A DNA stretch of 64,000 nucleotides from assembly GCF_964656455.1 (NCBI RefSeq), contig NC_135712.1:66717239-66781238 (forward strand). The letters are read 5' to 3'. Positions 28,777 to 42,000 of this stretch are shown here, piece by piece. The stretch comes from Halichoerus grypus (lineage: Eukaryota > Chordata > Mammalia > Carnivora > Phocidae). A program made the position numbers and the translations under genes. The notes beneath the pieces were generated by a model. That model searched no databases, was not told the DNA's origin, and saw nothing but the letters and a program-made list of their open reading frames with translations. The stretch's first letter is position 1. Every line of letters starts with the position of its first letter.

Positions 28777-31700
28777 CTAAGGAGAAAGAAAAACTCTTTA
28801 GAATGGATATATGCACTTAGATAAGTTAGAAAACGAATGTTCCAGCCCGGGTTGATTGATCACAGGAAACTAACTGCCATGATGAACACCAGAAGTGGCC
28901 TACCTCGGTTGGGTTTAACCAAGCTCTGGTATTGTGTGGATCCTCTGCAGTCTTCAGGGCACACACAAGCATGCGTGTGATTGCCTCTTCTACCCGGGCT
29001 TGGTGGTCCTCTTCCTGAGTCAAGATTAAAAAAGCACATTGTTTTCATTTGTTGCTATGTCTCATGGCTTAAAACGGAGTAGAGTCTCTATTAATTGTGT
29101 GTCCTGTTCTCTTATTAATACAAGCTTTGTTAGAGAAGGAATGAATATATTGTTGGAAGACCACAACTTCTACATATTCACTATCACCTCTCAACTAGAA
29201 GAGATGAATATTTCACCGACCACATTTAAATTTTATCCTGTCTGTAAGACATAGGCCTTAAGTATGAGCTACCTTGTGGTGTTTCTTCCAATCTTTTCCA
29301 TTTGTTGACATGTTTAAAATTTTTTTTAAAAAGCACAACATACAGAGGAGTAATACCTATAGAATTTGATAAGCTAATTTAGGAATGTAAGAAAAATTAT
29401 AATAAACATGCTTGGCCAAAAGAATGAAATAGCTAAAAATCCAAACATGTTTTTTTAAAGATACAATAAGCATAAACTAGAGCATTAATAATAAATTACA
29501 TGAAAATCAACTTCTGTTCATCAAAAGGCAACAAAAGGAAAAAACCAAACCAGATGTTTGTAACACATAAAACTGATACAAGGTTAATATCCAGGATATA
29601 TAAAGAATCTACACACATCAATAAGACAAACAACCCAATTTTTAAAAATGGGCAAAAGACATGAAGACATGCATTTCAAAAAAAGAGCAATCACATGACT
29701 AATAAATATGAAATTATGCTTAACCTCATGAATAATCAGAGAACTGCAAATCGAGAAACTGATGAAATTGGCAAAAGAGAGTCTGATAATTCCAAGTGGT
29801 AGAGAAATGTGCATTGACAGACTCACTGATGGTGGGAGTGCAAACTGGTACGGCCATTTGGAAAACATGTTGGCGTTATCTTGTAAACTTGAGTACTGTA
29901 CATCCTACAGACCAGCAATTCTACTCCCAGAGAAATACATATTCTTTAGAGAAACTCTTGCACATATTTCTTATACACATGAACATGTTTTCATTTTCTC
30001 ACGTGTTCATCTAGGAGTGGAATTTCTGGATCCTATGGTATAATAATGGATCATAAAGACAGGCCAGTAGGCTGGAAACTCAGACAAGAGTTGAAGTTGC
30101 AGTGTGGAGTCTGAAATCTGTAGGATGGCTGGCAGACTAGAAACTCACTCACTCAGGACTTCTATTAGAATCTTGAGGTAGAATCCCTTCTTCTGTAGGA
30201 AACCTTCATTTTTGCTTTTAAGGCCTTCACCTGAGGTCCACCTACATTATTGAGGATAATCTCCTTTACTTAAAGTCAACTGATTGTAAAGGTTAATCAC
30301 ATCTACAAAGTGTTTTCACAGCAACATTTAGACTAGGGTTTGACCAAACAACTAACCTAACCAAGTTAACTAATAAAATTAACCATCACATATGGCAACT
30401 CTGTGTTTAGCCTTTTGAAGAATTGCCAGGCTGTTTCCAAAGCCATTTACATTCTCACCAGCAATGTGTGAATATTCTGACTCCTCCACATCTTCACCAA
30501 CACTTTTATTATCTGTCTTTTTTATGATAGCCATACTGGTGTGAAGTGGTGTCTTATCATGGGGATTTCATTCATCTTCACTGTGGTATGATAGTCTCTT
30601 GTATTAATGTACCCCAATTTATTGGTTCTTTGTTGATGGATGATTGAGTTGTTTCCAGTTTTTTGCTTTTATAAATAGAATATTCTTTTTTTTTTTTATA
30701 AATAGAATATTCTTATACACATGTGCATATGTTTTCCAGCCTACTGGCCTGTCTTTATGATCCATTATTATACCATAGGATCCAGAAATTCCACTCCTAG
30801 ATGAACACGTGAGAAAATGAAAACATATGTTCACATAAAAACTTGTACATGAATGTTAATAATAGCATTATTCATAATTGCAAAAAGTAGACACAACCCA
30901 CATGTCCAGCTGATGAGTAGATAAACAATGTGGTATAGCCATTCAATGGAATATTATTCAGCCATAAAAAGGAATCAAGTACTGATATATGCTATAATAG
31001 ATGAATCCTGAAAACATATAATGCTGAGTGAAGGATGCTGGCCACATAGTCTATGATTCCAGAACTGGCAAATCTACAGAGACAGAAAATAGGTTGGTGA
31101 TTGCCTATGGCTACAGAGGAAAATGGGGGAGCAACTACTCATATATAAGGGGTTTTTTTTTTAGGTTGATGAAAGTGTTCTAAAATTGATTATAGTATGA
31201 TTGCATAATTCCTGAATATACATATAATTTCTGAACTGTACACTTTATTGTTTTTCCACAGAGTATTCAAATGCATTTATTTGGGATCTTAAAATAGTTC
31301 TATTCTAGTCCATTTTCTTCTTAACAGGCTTTTAAAAACCTGCATCTGTTTAAAGCTAGTAAAATTTTAAAGAAGTAAAATTCCTAGAAGCTCTCAAAAC
31401 CTCTAAGAAATTTTTTTTAATTGAAGTATAATCAGTGCATGTCACATTTGTTTCAGGTATACGACATCAGGATTCAACAGCTCTATACACTATGCTGTGC
31501 TCACAAGCTTAGCTCCCATCTGTCACCACACAACATTCCTGCAATACCACTGACGATATTCCCTATGCTATACCTTTCATCCCTGTGACTTATTCATTCC
31601 ATAACCGGAACGCTGTACCTCCCACTCCCCTTCATCCAGAAAGGAGTGGGGGCGGGGGATGAGCAAAATTATACTACTACAAATATGTTACATATACATT

Positions 31701-34700
31701 ATTTTATAGGTATAAATAAAATGAAAGACGTAATAATGGAAAAATCACTAGAGCAAGAGGAAAGCCTTTAAAAATTAACAAAAAAAATTTCTTAAGTTTG
31801 GAAAAAATACCAATAAAATAAACATATTTCAGTACTAAAAGAATAAGGAGGAATATTAAAAGAAAAAGATTAAAAAAGGCACAATTGAGAAGAATTGAGA
31901 ATATACTTTATCCTCTGGAATATGTTAAAATAGAATCTGCACCACTTTAACAGAGAAACAGAGAAGAGATGAATATTGTCACCTGAACAGAACTAGAATT
32001 TCTACTTTTTCCCCAAATCTATGTGACTTGTGACAAGAATACCAGAGTCAGGATTTACATTGAGTTATTGTGTTGAATATGGTAGGTTTTATTTATTTAT
32101 TTTTTTTTAAGATTTTATTTATCTGACAGAGAGAGACACAGCAAGAGAGGGAACACAAGCAGGGGGAGTGGGAGAGGGAGAAGCAGGCTTCCCGCTGAGC
32201 AGGGAGCCCGATGCGGGGCTCAATCCCAGGACTCTGAGATCATGACCTGAGCCGAAGGCAGACGCTTAACGACTGAGCCACCCAGGTGCCCCAAATATGG
32301 TAGGTTTTAAAACCTAAGGGGTTTTGGAGTTAAATTTGGCAACAAGAAAAAATTATGGTTCAGTGCTTGAAGAGACAAGGATAAAAGCAACACATGACAG
32401 AGGAAGATATAATTACTCAGCTCCTAGTCTGCATTCCAGTTTTTCAAGGAAGAATGAATGGTCTTTAAACTGTGACGTATGCAGAAGTTAAAGAAGGAAC
32501 GAGAGGTCCTGGCTTGGCGATCATCCACTTTAAGTCAGCATCAAGTCCTTAGGTACCAAATTTGTAAGTACGACCTCATAACTTGTTTTTACTCAATGAC
32601 ACCAATCCTTTGGAAAATTCTGTGAGAGACTGCTGAAAAAAATGGCATAAAACAAGCTTCTAAAAAGACCATAGTGAAGGCTTTCAGACTCTTGAGGCCA
32701 GGTAAATTAAAATCTAAATAAAGTATGAACAAGTGGTATTCTACAGTACATTAAGAAATAATACATCACAACCAAGTGGGATTTGTTCCAGAAAGTAAGG
32801 ATGGTTCAATCAATACTAGGAAATCCATTGATTTAATTTACTCAAATCCCAGATATTTACTAAAGAGGAATATTATATATGATCATCTCCATCAATGCTT
32901 AAAAGGTATTCAATAAAATTTAACACCTTTTCTGGATAAAAAACAAAAAAAAACCCAAAAAAACAAAAAAAGTAATGAACTGACAGATACTTAACATGAT
33001 AAAATATATATATAATTCACTCACAAATCCAGCATTTTACTTAAAGAAAAATCACTAGAGGCGCCTGGGTGGCTCAGTCAGTTAAGCGGCTGCCTTTGGC
33101 TCAGGTCATGATCCCAGGGTCCTGGGATCGAGCCCCATGTCGGGCTCCCTGCTCAGCGGAGAGCCTGCTTCTCCTTCTCCCTCTGCCTGCCACTCTGCCT
33201 ACTTGTGCTCTCTCTCTCTCTGTCAAATAAATAAATAAAATCTTAAAAAAAAAAAGAAAAATCACTAGAGATTTCTCTCTAAAATCAGAAAAAGACAAGG
33301 ATGCCCACTATCTCCATTATTATTTATTATTGATCTAGAGGTATTAGCCAATGTAATTAGACAAAGGAAAATAAGACACAGGAAAACAAATTGGAAAGGA
33401 AGAGGTAAAAGTATCTTAATTTTCAGATAATCTGAGAGAAATCTGAAAACCCAAGAAAAGTCAATAAAAAAATCACCACACTCGAAAAAATAATTCAAAT
33501 TAACACAAAAGTCAATAGCCTTCATATATACAAACAATATCCACTCAGATGATATAATGGAAGAGAAGACCCACCTCACTTAACCACAGCAGCCAAAAAA
33601 GATGAAATGCCCAGGAATAAACCTTTAAAAGAAATGTGCAAATCCAATGTGAGGAAAACTTTAAAACACTCCTGAAACAAAGACAACTAGACTTGGATGA
33701 AAAGAAAGGTATCTCATTGCTGGATAGGACAATTCAACACCATACAGCTCATATAAAATTTAATATAAATGGAATAAAAAATATCAATCTTTTTTTCCCT
33801 GAAGCTAGACGAATTGATTCTAAAGATCATACAAAAAAAAAAAAAAAAACAAAACCAATTCAAGAAGAGCCAGGAAAAGAAAAGGTTTCTGGCCCTACAG
33901 ATACTAAAAACATTCTATAAGACCTCTCTAAATAAAACAGGGTGGAAGTATTGAAAGAATGTGAAGAAAGGCCAGTGGAAGAAACAGACCCCAAGTACAC
34001 ATAGATATCTAGTATATGATTAAGGCAGTATTTCAAATCACCACAGAAAAGACAGACTTTAAAATAAATGATGTCCCTGACAATTCTATTGTCATTTGGT
34101 AAAAATAAAAATAGATCTCAACCTTACACCATACACTAGTAAAAACCTCTAAATGGATGAGAGACCCAAACATAAAAAAATGAAACAATCCAAACTAAAA
34201 GAAAACATTGGTGAATTCCTTTATGACCTGGAAGAGGGAAAGGTTTTTCTAGCTATGATTCAAAAATCAGAAGCTAAAAAGTTCAACAATACATCCTGGT
34301 GGTGAGGCTGTGGAGGGAAGAAGCACACTCATATGCTACTGATGGAAATGCAAAATGGCACAATCACTGTGAAGTGGAATTTGGCAAAGCCTAACAAAAT
34401 TAAAGCGAACTCACTTTTAAGACTTTCCCCAAAGACACTCTTCCAGCAAATACAGAACAACATATGCACAACATTATTCACTGGCATTATTTCTAATTAC
34501 AAAAGATTAGAAATAATGCAACATCCATCCACATGGGAACCAGGGAATAAAGGATGGGGTACCCATATAGTGGGATACTACAGAGCTGTTGGAAAGAAAG
34601 TGAAAATTTCTCTGTACTATTATTTGTCAAATTCAGAATAGTATTGTAATGTGAAGAAACAGGGTGCAGAACACTAGTTTATTACTTTCTGTGTAAGAAA

Positions 34701-36021
34701 GGAGAGGAAATATGAATGACTATGTATGAATAAGCATATGAAACAAATACATAAAAGTTTATATTCTTATTCACATATAAAGTCATACATAAATATATTT
34801 ATTTATTTACTTAATTATTTACATATATGTTTACAAAGAAGACACACTAGAATGACAAACTAAATGAATAAAAACAGAGCCCTGTGGTGGGGTGGTAGGG
34901 GGTCGGGGGAGGGTGGTGGGGGAGAGGGATGGAGTGGAGGAGACAGAGATGAAAAGGAGACTTCTCTATATAAAGGAGACTTTTAATATCATTTTAACAA
35001 GTTAAATGTTTTATATGTTCAAAATATTAAATGAAGTCAAAATAGGAAAAAAAGTAAATCCTAATGCTGAAAACAAACTAAAACAAACAAACCTACCTAA
35101 AATCAGTAACATAACCACAAGTGAAAAGAACCCCTTCACAATGATTTCTGAACACAGTACTTTGTAGCCCCTTAGTGGGAGATAGTCTAATGATAAAAAG
35201 GATCACAAAGAAATCTTAAACTTTATTTGCAAGTTTTATGATTAGTAATAATAATATTGGAATTCTGGAATTGTAAATTTGACATCTTAAAAAATATATG
35301 GGTGGGGCACATGGGTGGCTCAGTCAGTTAAGTGTCCAACTCTTGATTTCGGCTCAGGTCATTATCTCAGGGTTGTGAGATTGAGCCCCGCGTCAGGCTC
35401 TGCCCTGGGCATGGAGCCTGCTTAAGATTCTCTCTCTCTGCCCTCCCCTCCAAAATATATATATTTATTTATTTATAATATTTAATATTAATTGTTAATT
35501 AATATTAATAATTAAATAATTAATTTTTTAAAATAGATAAATTTTATTTATTTAAAGAAAATGAATTTTTTAAAAAATAATTAATATTAATATTAAATAT
35601 TTAAATATTTATATATTGCTATATTCTCCTATATATACATATATAGGAGAATATAGCAAATAAGTAGATGTTACTGTTAGGATTGATCCTGATTTTCAGT
35701 GTAAGAGAAGAGATAAAAATAAAAATAATAAGGGGTGCCTGGGTGGCTCAGTCGTTAAGCGTCTGCCTTCAGCTCAGGTCATGATCCCAGGGTCCTGGGA
35801 TCGAGCCCCACATCGGGCTCCCTGCTCAGCGGGAAGCCTGCTTCTCCCTCTCCCACTCCCCCTGCTTGTGTTCCCTCTCACGCTGTGTCTCTCTCTGTCA
35901 AATAAATAAATAAAATCTTTAAAAAATAATAATAATAAAATAAAATAAAAATAAAAATACAGAAACAAATAAGGAAAAAACCTATAATATTAACCTTGAA
36001 TTAGAACCATAAATATATCCA

Positions 36022-36056
<35 letters not shown>

Positions 36057-39000
36057 ATCACATTCTAGCTTTATCATTTATAGGTCTGGAAACAGCAACA
36101 CGCCAATAGCAATGAACAACAGCCTTAGAGTCCCAATCTCAGTTTCTAAATACCCTTCCCCACTAAAAGGAACCATGACCACCTGCAGAAATTATCAACC
36201 TCCAAGTTGGAAGCAGGGAAAGTCCAAGGCAATCCTGGGGTATCATCTTGTACTAGAAAGCAAGGATACATTCCAAGACAAATGAGGACATATCAAAAGG
36301 GCACAGGCCCGCTTGAAGGAGTTTACTAAAAACACAGAAGAGAATCAAATTCAAAATGACCTTGGCAAGCTGGAATGCTCACCCCAATGAACATGATGAA
36401 AGCCAAGAGAGGGGACTGTGAAGTGTGGGATGTGGGTTTCAAGGACCAGCTTTACAGCTTCACAATGGAGGGCAACCTGACGCGGCAGCTGACCATGTGG
36501 AAAAAAGCAGGGATATTCTCAAGCTGAGTATAAACCAAAGCAAGATAAGGTTCCTAAAAAAGCTAATGCAATATTCTAAGCAGCACTGAAGAAATTGAGG
36601 ATCTAAATCATGTGAGGTAGAAACCTTATATTCCATGAACTGAGGCCTCCTGGTATTTATACATTAAGAGGGCTACTCTTTTTTTTTTTTTAATTTATTT
36701 TTTTTGATGTAGTGCTCCATGATTCATTGTTTGAGTATAACACCCAGTGCTACATTCAGTACGTGCCCTCTTTAATACCCATCACCAGGCTAACCCATCC
36801 CCCCACCCCCCTCCCCTCTAGAACCCTCAGTTTGTTTCTCAGAGTCCACAGTCTTTCATGGTTCGTCTCCCCCTCCGAGTTCCCCCCCTTCATTTTTCCC
36901 TTCCTACTATCTTCTTCTTCTTCTTCTTCTTTTTTTTTTTTTTTAACATATAATGTATTATTTGTTTCAGAGGTACAGGTCTGCGATTCATCAGTCTTAC
37001 ACAATTCACAGCACTCACCATAGCACATACCCTCCCCAGTGTCTATCACCCAGACACCCCATCCCTCCCACCCGCCACCACTCCAGCAACCCTCAGTTTG
37101 TTTCCTGAGATTAAGAATTCCTCATATCAGTGAGATCATATGATACAAGAGGGCTACTCTTGACATAACAGTTCTTCCTCCTCATTAGCAATTTCTGCCT
37201 TTAAACACTTCTTATGTGCCAGGCACTAGATGAGATACCACTGGAGTGGGTGCAGTTATAATCCCTATTCTGCAAGCAAGGAGACTTAGGGTTGATGAGA
37301 TGAACTGACCATCCAGGTTTGACAGCTAACAAAGGCACAGACCTATAACTTAAACCTAAATAGTTCCAAAGTTCATGATCAAAATGGTGAAGAGTCTGAA
37401 AAAAAAAAAGTCATATAAAAAAACATCATTAAAGAAACCAGAGGTGGGGCGCCTGGGTGGCTCAGTCATTAAGCGTCTGCCTTTGGCTCAGGTCATGATC
37501 CCAGGGTCCTGGGATCGAGCCCCGCATCGGGCTCCCTGCTCCGCGGGAAGCCTGCTTCTCCCCCACTCCCCCTGCTTGTGTTCCCTCTCTCACTGCGTCT
37601 CTCTCTGTCAGATAAATAAAATCTTAAAAAAAAAAAAAAAAGAAACCAGAAGTTTTGAGCCTGGGAAAGAAAAGTTTAAAGGGACACATGGAAGGTATCG
37701 TCAAATATTAAAAAAAAAAAAAATTTGGTATAGTTTCAGAAATAATGGGTACAGTTACAAGCAGGCAGGTGGTAGCTCCGCTGTGTAACAATGAGAAGAG
37801 CTACCTTGAGAAGCGAAGCACCATCAGGACTACTGTAGACCTGACTTTGGACTGGGACTGGACTGTATCTTGACATTTGCTCCAACTACAATTCAGCATG
37901 CTACCAGTAGCTAAGTAACTAACTGAGTAACTGAGTCCACTGATCTCCCGCCATACCGCTCACCTAATCCCCAAGGGCTACACGTCTTCTTGAAGCCCAG
38001 ATAGTGTAGCTTCCTGTTACAGTCTCCCTGATGGTCCACCTATGCCAAAGCCCCCCCCATTACCAAAGGGTAAGGAAAGCCCGAGGGGAGGGAGCAGCAG
38101 CCAAAGGGAGAGGAGAGATACAATCAGGCTTTGGGTACAGGACAGCAGAGATGCCATCAAAACCTCTGCCATCAAAGCCTCTGGTGAAAGAGGCACAGGT
38201 GCAATGAAAGCCCGGGTTGAGCCTCACTGGGCAGCCATGTTAGTTGTCAAGTAGAGCAAGCAACCGGGATTAAACAGAGCCTATTGCAGGGAAAAGGCCT
38301 CCTTCATTTCCTGGCAGAAATGAAATGATAAAATTCTAGCACTCAAAGACTCTACTTTGAGAAAAGGTAGAAGGCAGGACTGAGAATTGTGCAATTAGTA
38401 ATAAGGGCCCTGAACCAAGAAGCAGTTAATCTCCAGCCCATCTGGGCGTGGACAGGACTGGCAACGTGGGACATACACAGCAGATCCAGACAGGCCCGAC
38501 CCGTTCTCTTAACAATACCAGCTAAGGGAGAAGACCCTGCACACCAACATCAGGGCCCACGGTGTGCCCTTAAAGGAAAGAGAATGGTGCATCACTGAAA
38601 ATCCTAATTCCAACCTAAACACCCATTAACAGAGTACTGAATACATAAATTATAACATATCAAACCAAAGTAGTACTGGAGTATTGGTTAAAATTAATCA
38701 CAAGTTTTATAGACAGGCTATATGTATCTTAAAAGCAGGGATTACATTTATTAAAAAAAAAAAAAAGTACCAGCTCAATCCATGAGTTTATACTGACAGT
38801 GACAGGATCAATGGATTCTACGTAATGCCACCAGTGTCTGGGAACAAAAAGAACCTGAAAAGCAAACAAGAAGTAAGTTAGCACAAGAATAGCACATTGG
38901 ACTCTAATCGAAAATGCTAGGAATACATATGAATTTATAGCAATATTGCTGTTGGAAAGGGAAACAAGAAAAAAAACAAACTCATAATCCCTTTCTTTTT

Positions 39001-42000
39001 ATCCAACAAGTTCACATGTTCCACAAAGGATATCGCCAGCTTCTCCAACTTCTACTCTCCTTAATCCTGGACCTGCTCTGCCTGCATCTAAGTCTTAGTA
39101 AAGGACTCTGAGATTCTAATTTTTCCTCCTTTCCACTGAAAAACAGTTGTATGCATTCTGAGAAAGGGCACAGGTAAAACCAGAGGAAGTAGTTTGTCTT
39201 CTCACAGTGTAAAATCGAGCCAATGAAGAAACAGTACATAGAGAGGGGGCATCGGGTAAGTGGTGACTCAAAGGAGCAGACACTGGTGCTAGGGAACCTC
39301 AGAGGTGGGAGACACAGGCATGAACCAGGGAGGGCAGGGAAGCCTGGTATGGATGAAGTGTGGTCTGACCCAGGGTTAGGAGAGAATGTAGACAGAGCAA
39401 AGAATGAGGACATGCCAGGAGGGAGATGTAGTGCCAGCAAGGGCGGTGGGACTGTTGAGGGACAGCAAATAGGTAGGTCTTACTGTTGCAGACGGGGCAA
39501 CGGGAGATAAGGTGGGAGAGTTGGTTAGGGCCAGTGGAGGGCCCTGAATTCAAAATAAAGAATCTGCATTTTATTCTTTAAGCATTAAGGAGTTAAGAAT
39601 TTTTTTTTTTTTTTTTTTTTTTGAGAGGGAGTGAAAGGGGGGGCAGAGGGAGAGGGAGAGAGAGACTCTTAAGCAGGCTCCATGCTCAGCGTGAAGCCTG
39701 ATGCAGGGCTCAATCTCACGACCCTGAGCTCACGACCTGAGCTGAAATCAAGAGTCAGATGCTTAACTGACTGAATGACCCAGGTGCCCCGCTAAGAAAT
39801 TTTTAGTAGGGGGATGGTTAAAATAGCAACATTATGGGAGAGTCTGGGAAGGATAGGAGATCCTTATAGTGGTCCAACTATTAAATGTTAAGATCTAAAC
39901 AGGAAGGTATAATAAACAAAAGCCAACAGCCAGAGTCAAGAAGGACTGCAATTGTCCAGACTCAGTATGAGATTAGTACCTATGGAAGTTTGAGCAGAGC
40001 AGATGGGATGATCCAAAGCTTTTGGGCCTCAGATTTAGAAAATGGGTGGCACTTGCTATGAGCAAGGGGGAGCTAGGAATTGGGAATAGAGCACCTTTTA
40101 GGAGAACTGAGCCCTAAGAAGGGCTACTGCAGGGCGCCTGGGTGGCTCAGTCGTTAAGCGTCTGCCTTCGGCTCAGGTCATGATCCCAGGGTCCTGGGAT
40201 CGAGTCCCACATCGGGCTCCCTGCTCAGCAGGGAGCCTGCTTCTCCCTCTCCCACTCCCCCTGCTTGTGTTCCTGCTCTCGCTGTCTCTCTCTCTGTCAA
40301 ATAAATAAATAAAATCTTTAAAAAAAAAAAAAAGAAGGGCTACTGCATTTAGTCATTAGGAGTTCATATATGTCCCATCAGATGATACTTTCAGTACAGT
40401 GGTAAGAGAAGGAGCCAGTTGTTGGTAGATTAAAGAACGAGCAGGATGTAAGGAACAGTGATACAACAGACAGAACCACATATTCAAATGTGGCTATTAA
40501 AATAGAAGAAAAAATGAATTACCAAGCATGTCACACTCTCTAGAATGGCTATGATAATAATAGGAATAATGGAAAATAACAAGTGTTGGTGAGGAGGTGA
40601 AGAAATCAGAACCTTCACACATTCCTTCGTGGGAATGTAAAATGGCATAGCTGCTATGGAAAACAGCTGGACAATTCCTCAAAAAGTTAAACAGAGAGTT
40701 ACCACAGGACCCAGCAATTTCACTCCTAGGTATATAACCAAGGGAACTGAAAAACTACGTTCACTCAAAAACTGGTACTCCACTATCTATGGCAACATTC
40801 TTCATAATAGCCAAAAAGTGGAAACAACCCAAATGCCTATCAACTGATGAATGGATAAGCAAAATGTATATGCATAACAATAAATACATTCAGCCATCAA
40901 AAGGAATGAAGTCCTGATAACACTCTGCAGCATTACGGTATGTGAAAGAAGGCGGACACAGAAGGCCACTTGTACGACTGAACGTGAGTGAAATGTTCGA
41001 ATTAGGTAAATCTATAGAGATATAAAATAGATGAGGGCTTGTCAGAGGCTGCGGGACAGGTGCCTGGGGAGTGACAGCTAACAGGTTGAAGCAAGTTGCT
41101 CAAGTTAAATTATTTGAGTTGGAGTACTCACATGTGAAGGAAGCAAGAAAAGGGCCAGTGAAAGGGAAGGAAAACAGGCAGGGGGAGAGGAATGATTGAG
41201 GGAATAAAATCTCCTTAAGAGACTAAGAAAACCTTTCATATTGTTAATAAAACATCAGACAGCAAATGCCAATGTTGTAGAGGTGATTTTCTCCACTGGA
41301 CAGTTGGAAATGTTTCAGAGACAATCCTTTATAAAAGGAACATCCACGCTTGCTTAACGCAAATCATTCTCAGTTCATTCTGCCTTTGTCGTCCCACCAC
41401 CTAGATGCATTCCCACCTGCATTTACGTGTCTGGGTTCTAGTATAGTTGAAAAGATATTAATTGTGAACAGATGTTCCAGAGGTGCTCAAGTACCCATGC
41501 CTTGACACTTTCTCTTAACCTTACTAAAAATTGACTGTGTGGGGCACCTGGGTGGCTTAGTCAGTTAAGTGTCTGTCTTTGGCTCAGGTCATGATTTCAG
41601 GGTCCTGGGATCTGGCCGTGTCTGGGCTCCCTGCTCAGTGGGGAGTCTGCTTGTCTCCCTCCCCCTGCCGCTCCCCCGCACCGGCTCATGCTCTCTAGCA
41701 CTCTCTCTCAAATAAATAAGTAAAATCTTTAAAAAAAAATGACTGTGAGTTCTTGTTTTCCTCCAAAGTCATTCTCCTCTTCACCAGTAGAAAGAGCTAT
41801 ATTCCCTCTTCCCATAGTTCCATGACCTGTGAAGCTGAGAAGTTTGCATCTGAAGCCTTCTAACAGCAGAGAGCAGCAGGGAAGAAAATCACTCTCATTT
41901 GTATTGGTGGGGAGGCGTGTGGTATAAGGACATGAAAATTTATAGCTGGGGCACGCACTGACAGGTCATCAATGTTTTAAGGCACCCATTACCTGTCCTG

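Larger units (their letters stand above)
29981..30832. repeat. ~100-bp near-identical inverted repeat with ~650-bp spacer
   Basis: Positions 29981-30079 and 30732-30832 are reverse complements with only small indel differences at the ends. The core includes 'ctaggagtggaatttctgga' on the left and 'tccagaaattccactcctag' on the right. The right arm is in natural L1 order with what follows, so the left arm is the displaced copy. Confidence 0.92.
29015..38770 (-). other. HSPBAP1: HSPBAP1 intron (9.8 kb), repeat-rich
   Basis: It is filled mainly with L1 fragments on both strands and SINECs. Stretches at 36061-36660 and 37780-38770 hold no repeat family I recognise and no coding exon. Confidence 0.7.
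38855..41992 (-). other. HSPBAP1: HSPBAP1 intron
   Basis: It holds three SINECs (39606, 40132, 41541) and an L1 fragment (about 40500-41100). I recognise no coding exon. Confidence 0.65.

Noticed and set aside
33101..33298. Recurrent reverse-strand frame ending ...ARSQDPGIMT (also near 35774 and 62005)
   Set aside because: It is the antisense translation of SINECs and repeats wherever a SINEC occurs, so it is not a protein family.
36015..36057. CRISPR-like regular repeats
   Set aside because: It is a plain TATC microsatellite with no spacers, in a mammalian genome.
38042..38598. Two + strand frames of about 70 codons in an HSPBAP1 intron
   Set aside because: No splice signals, no family similarity and a composition typical of non-coding sequence.
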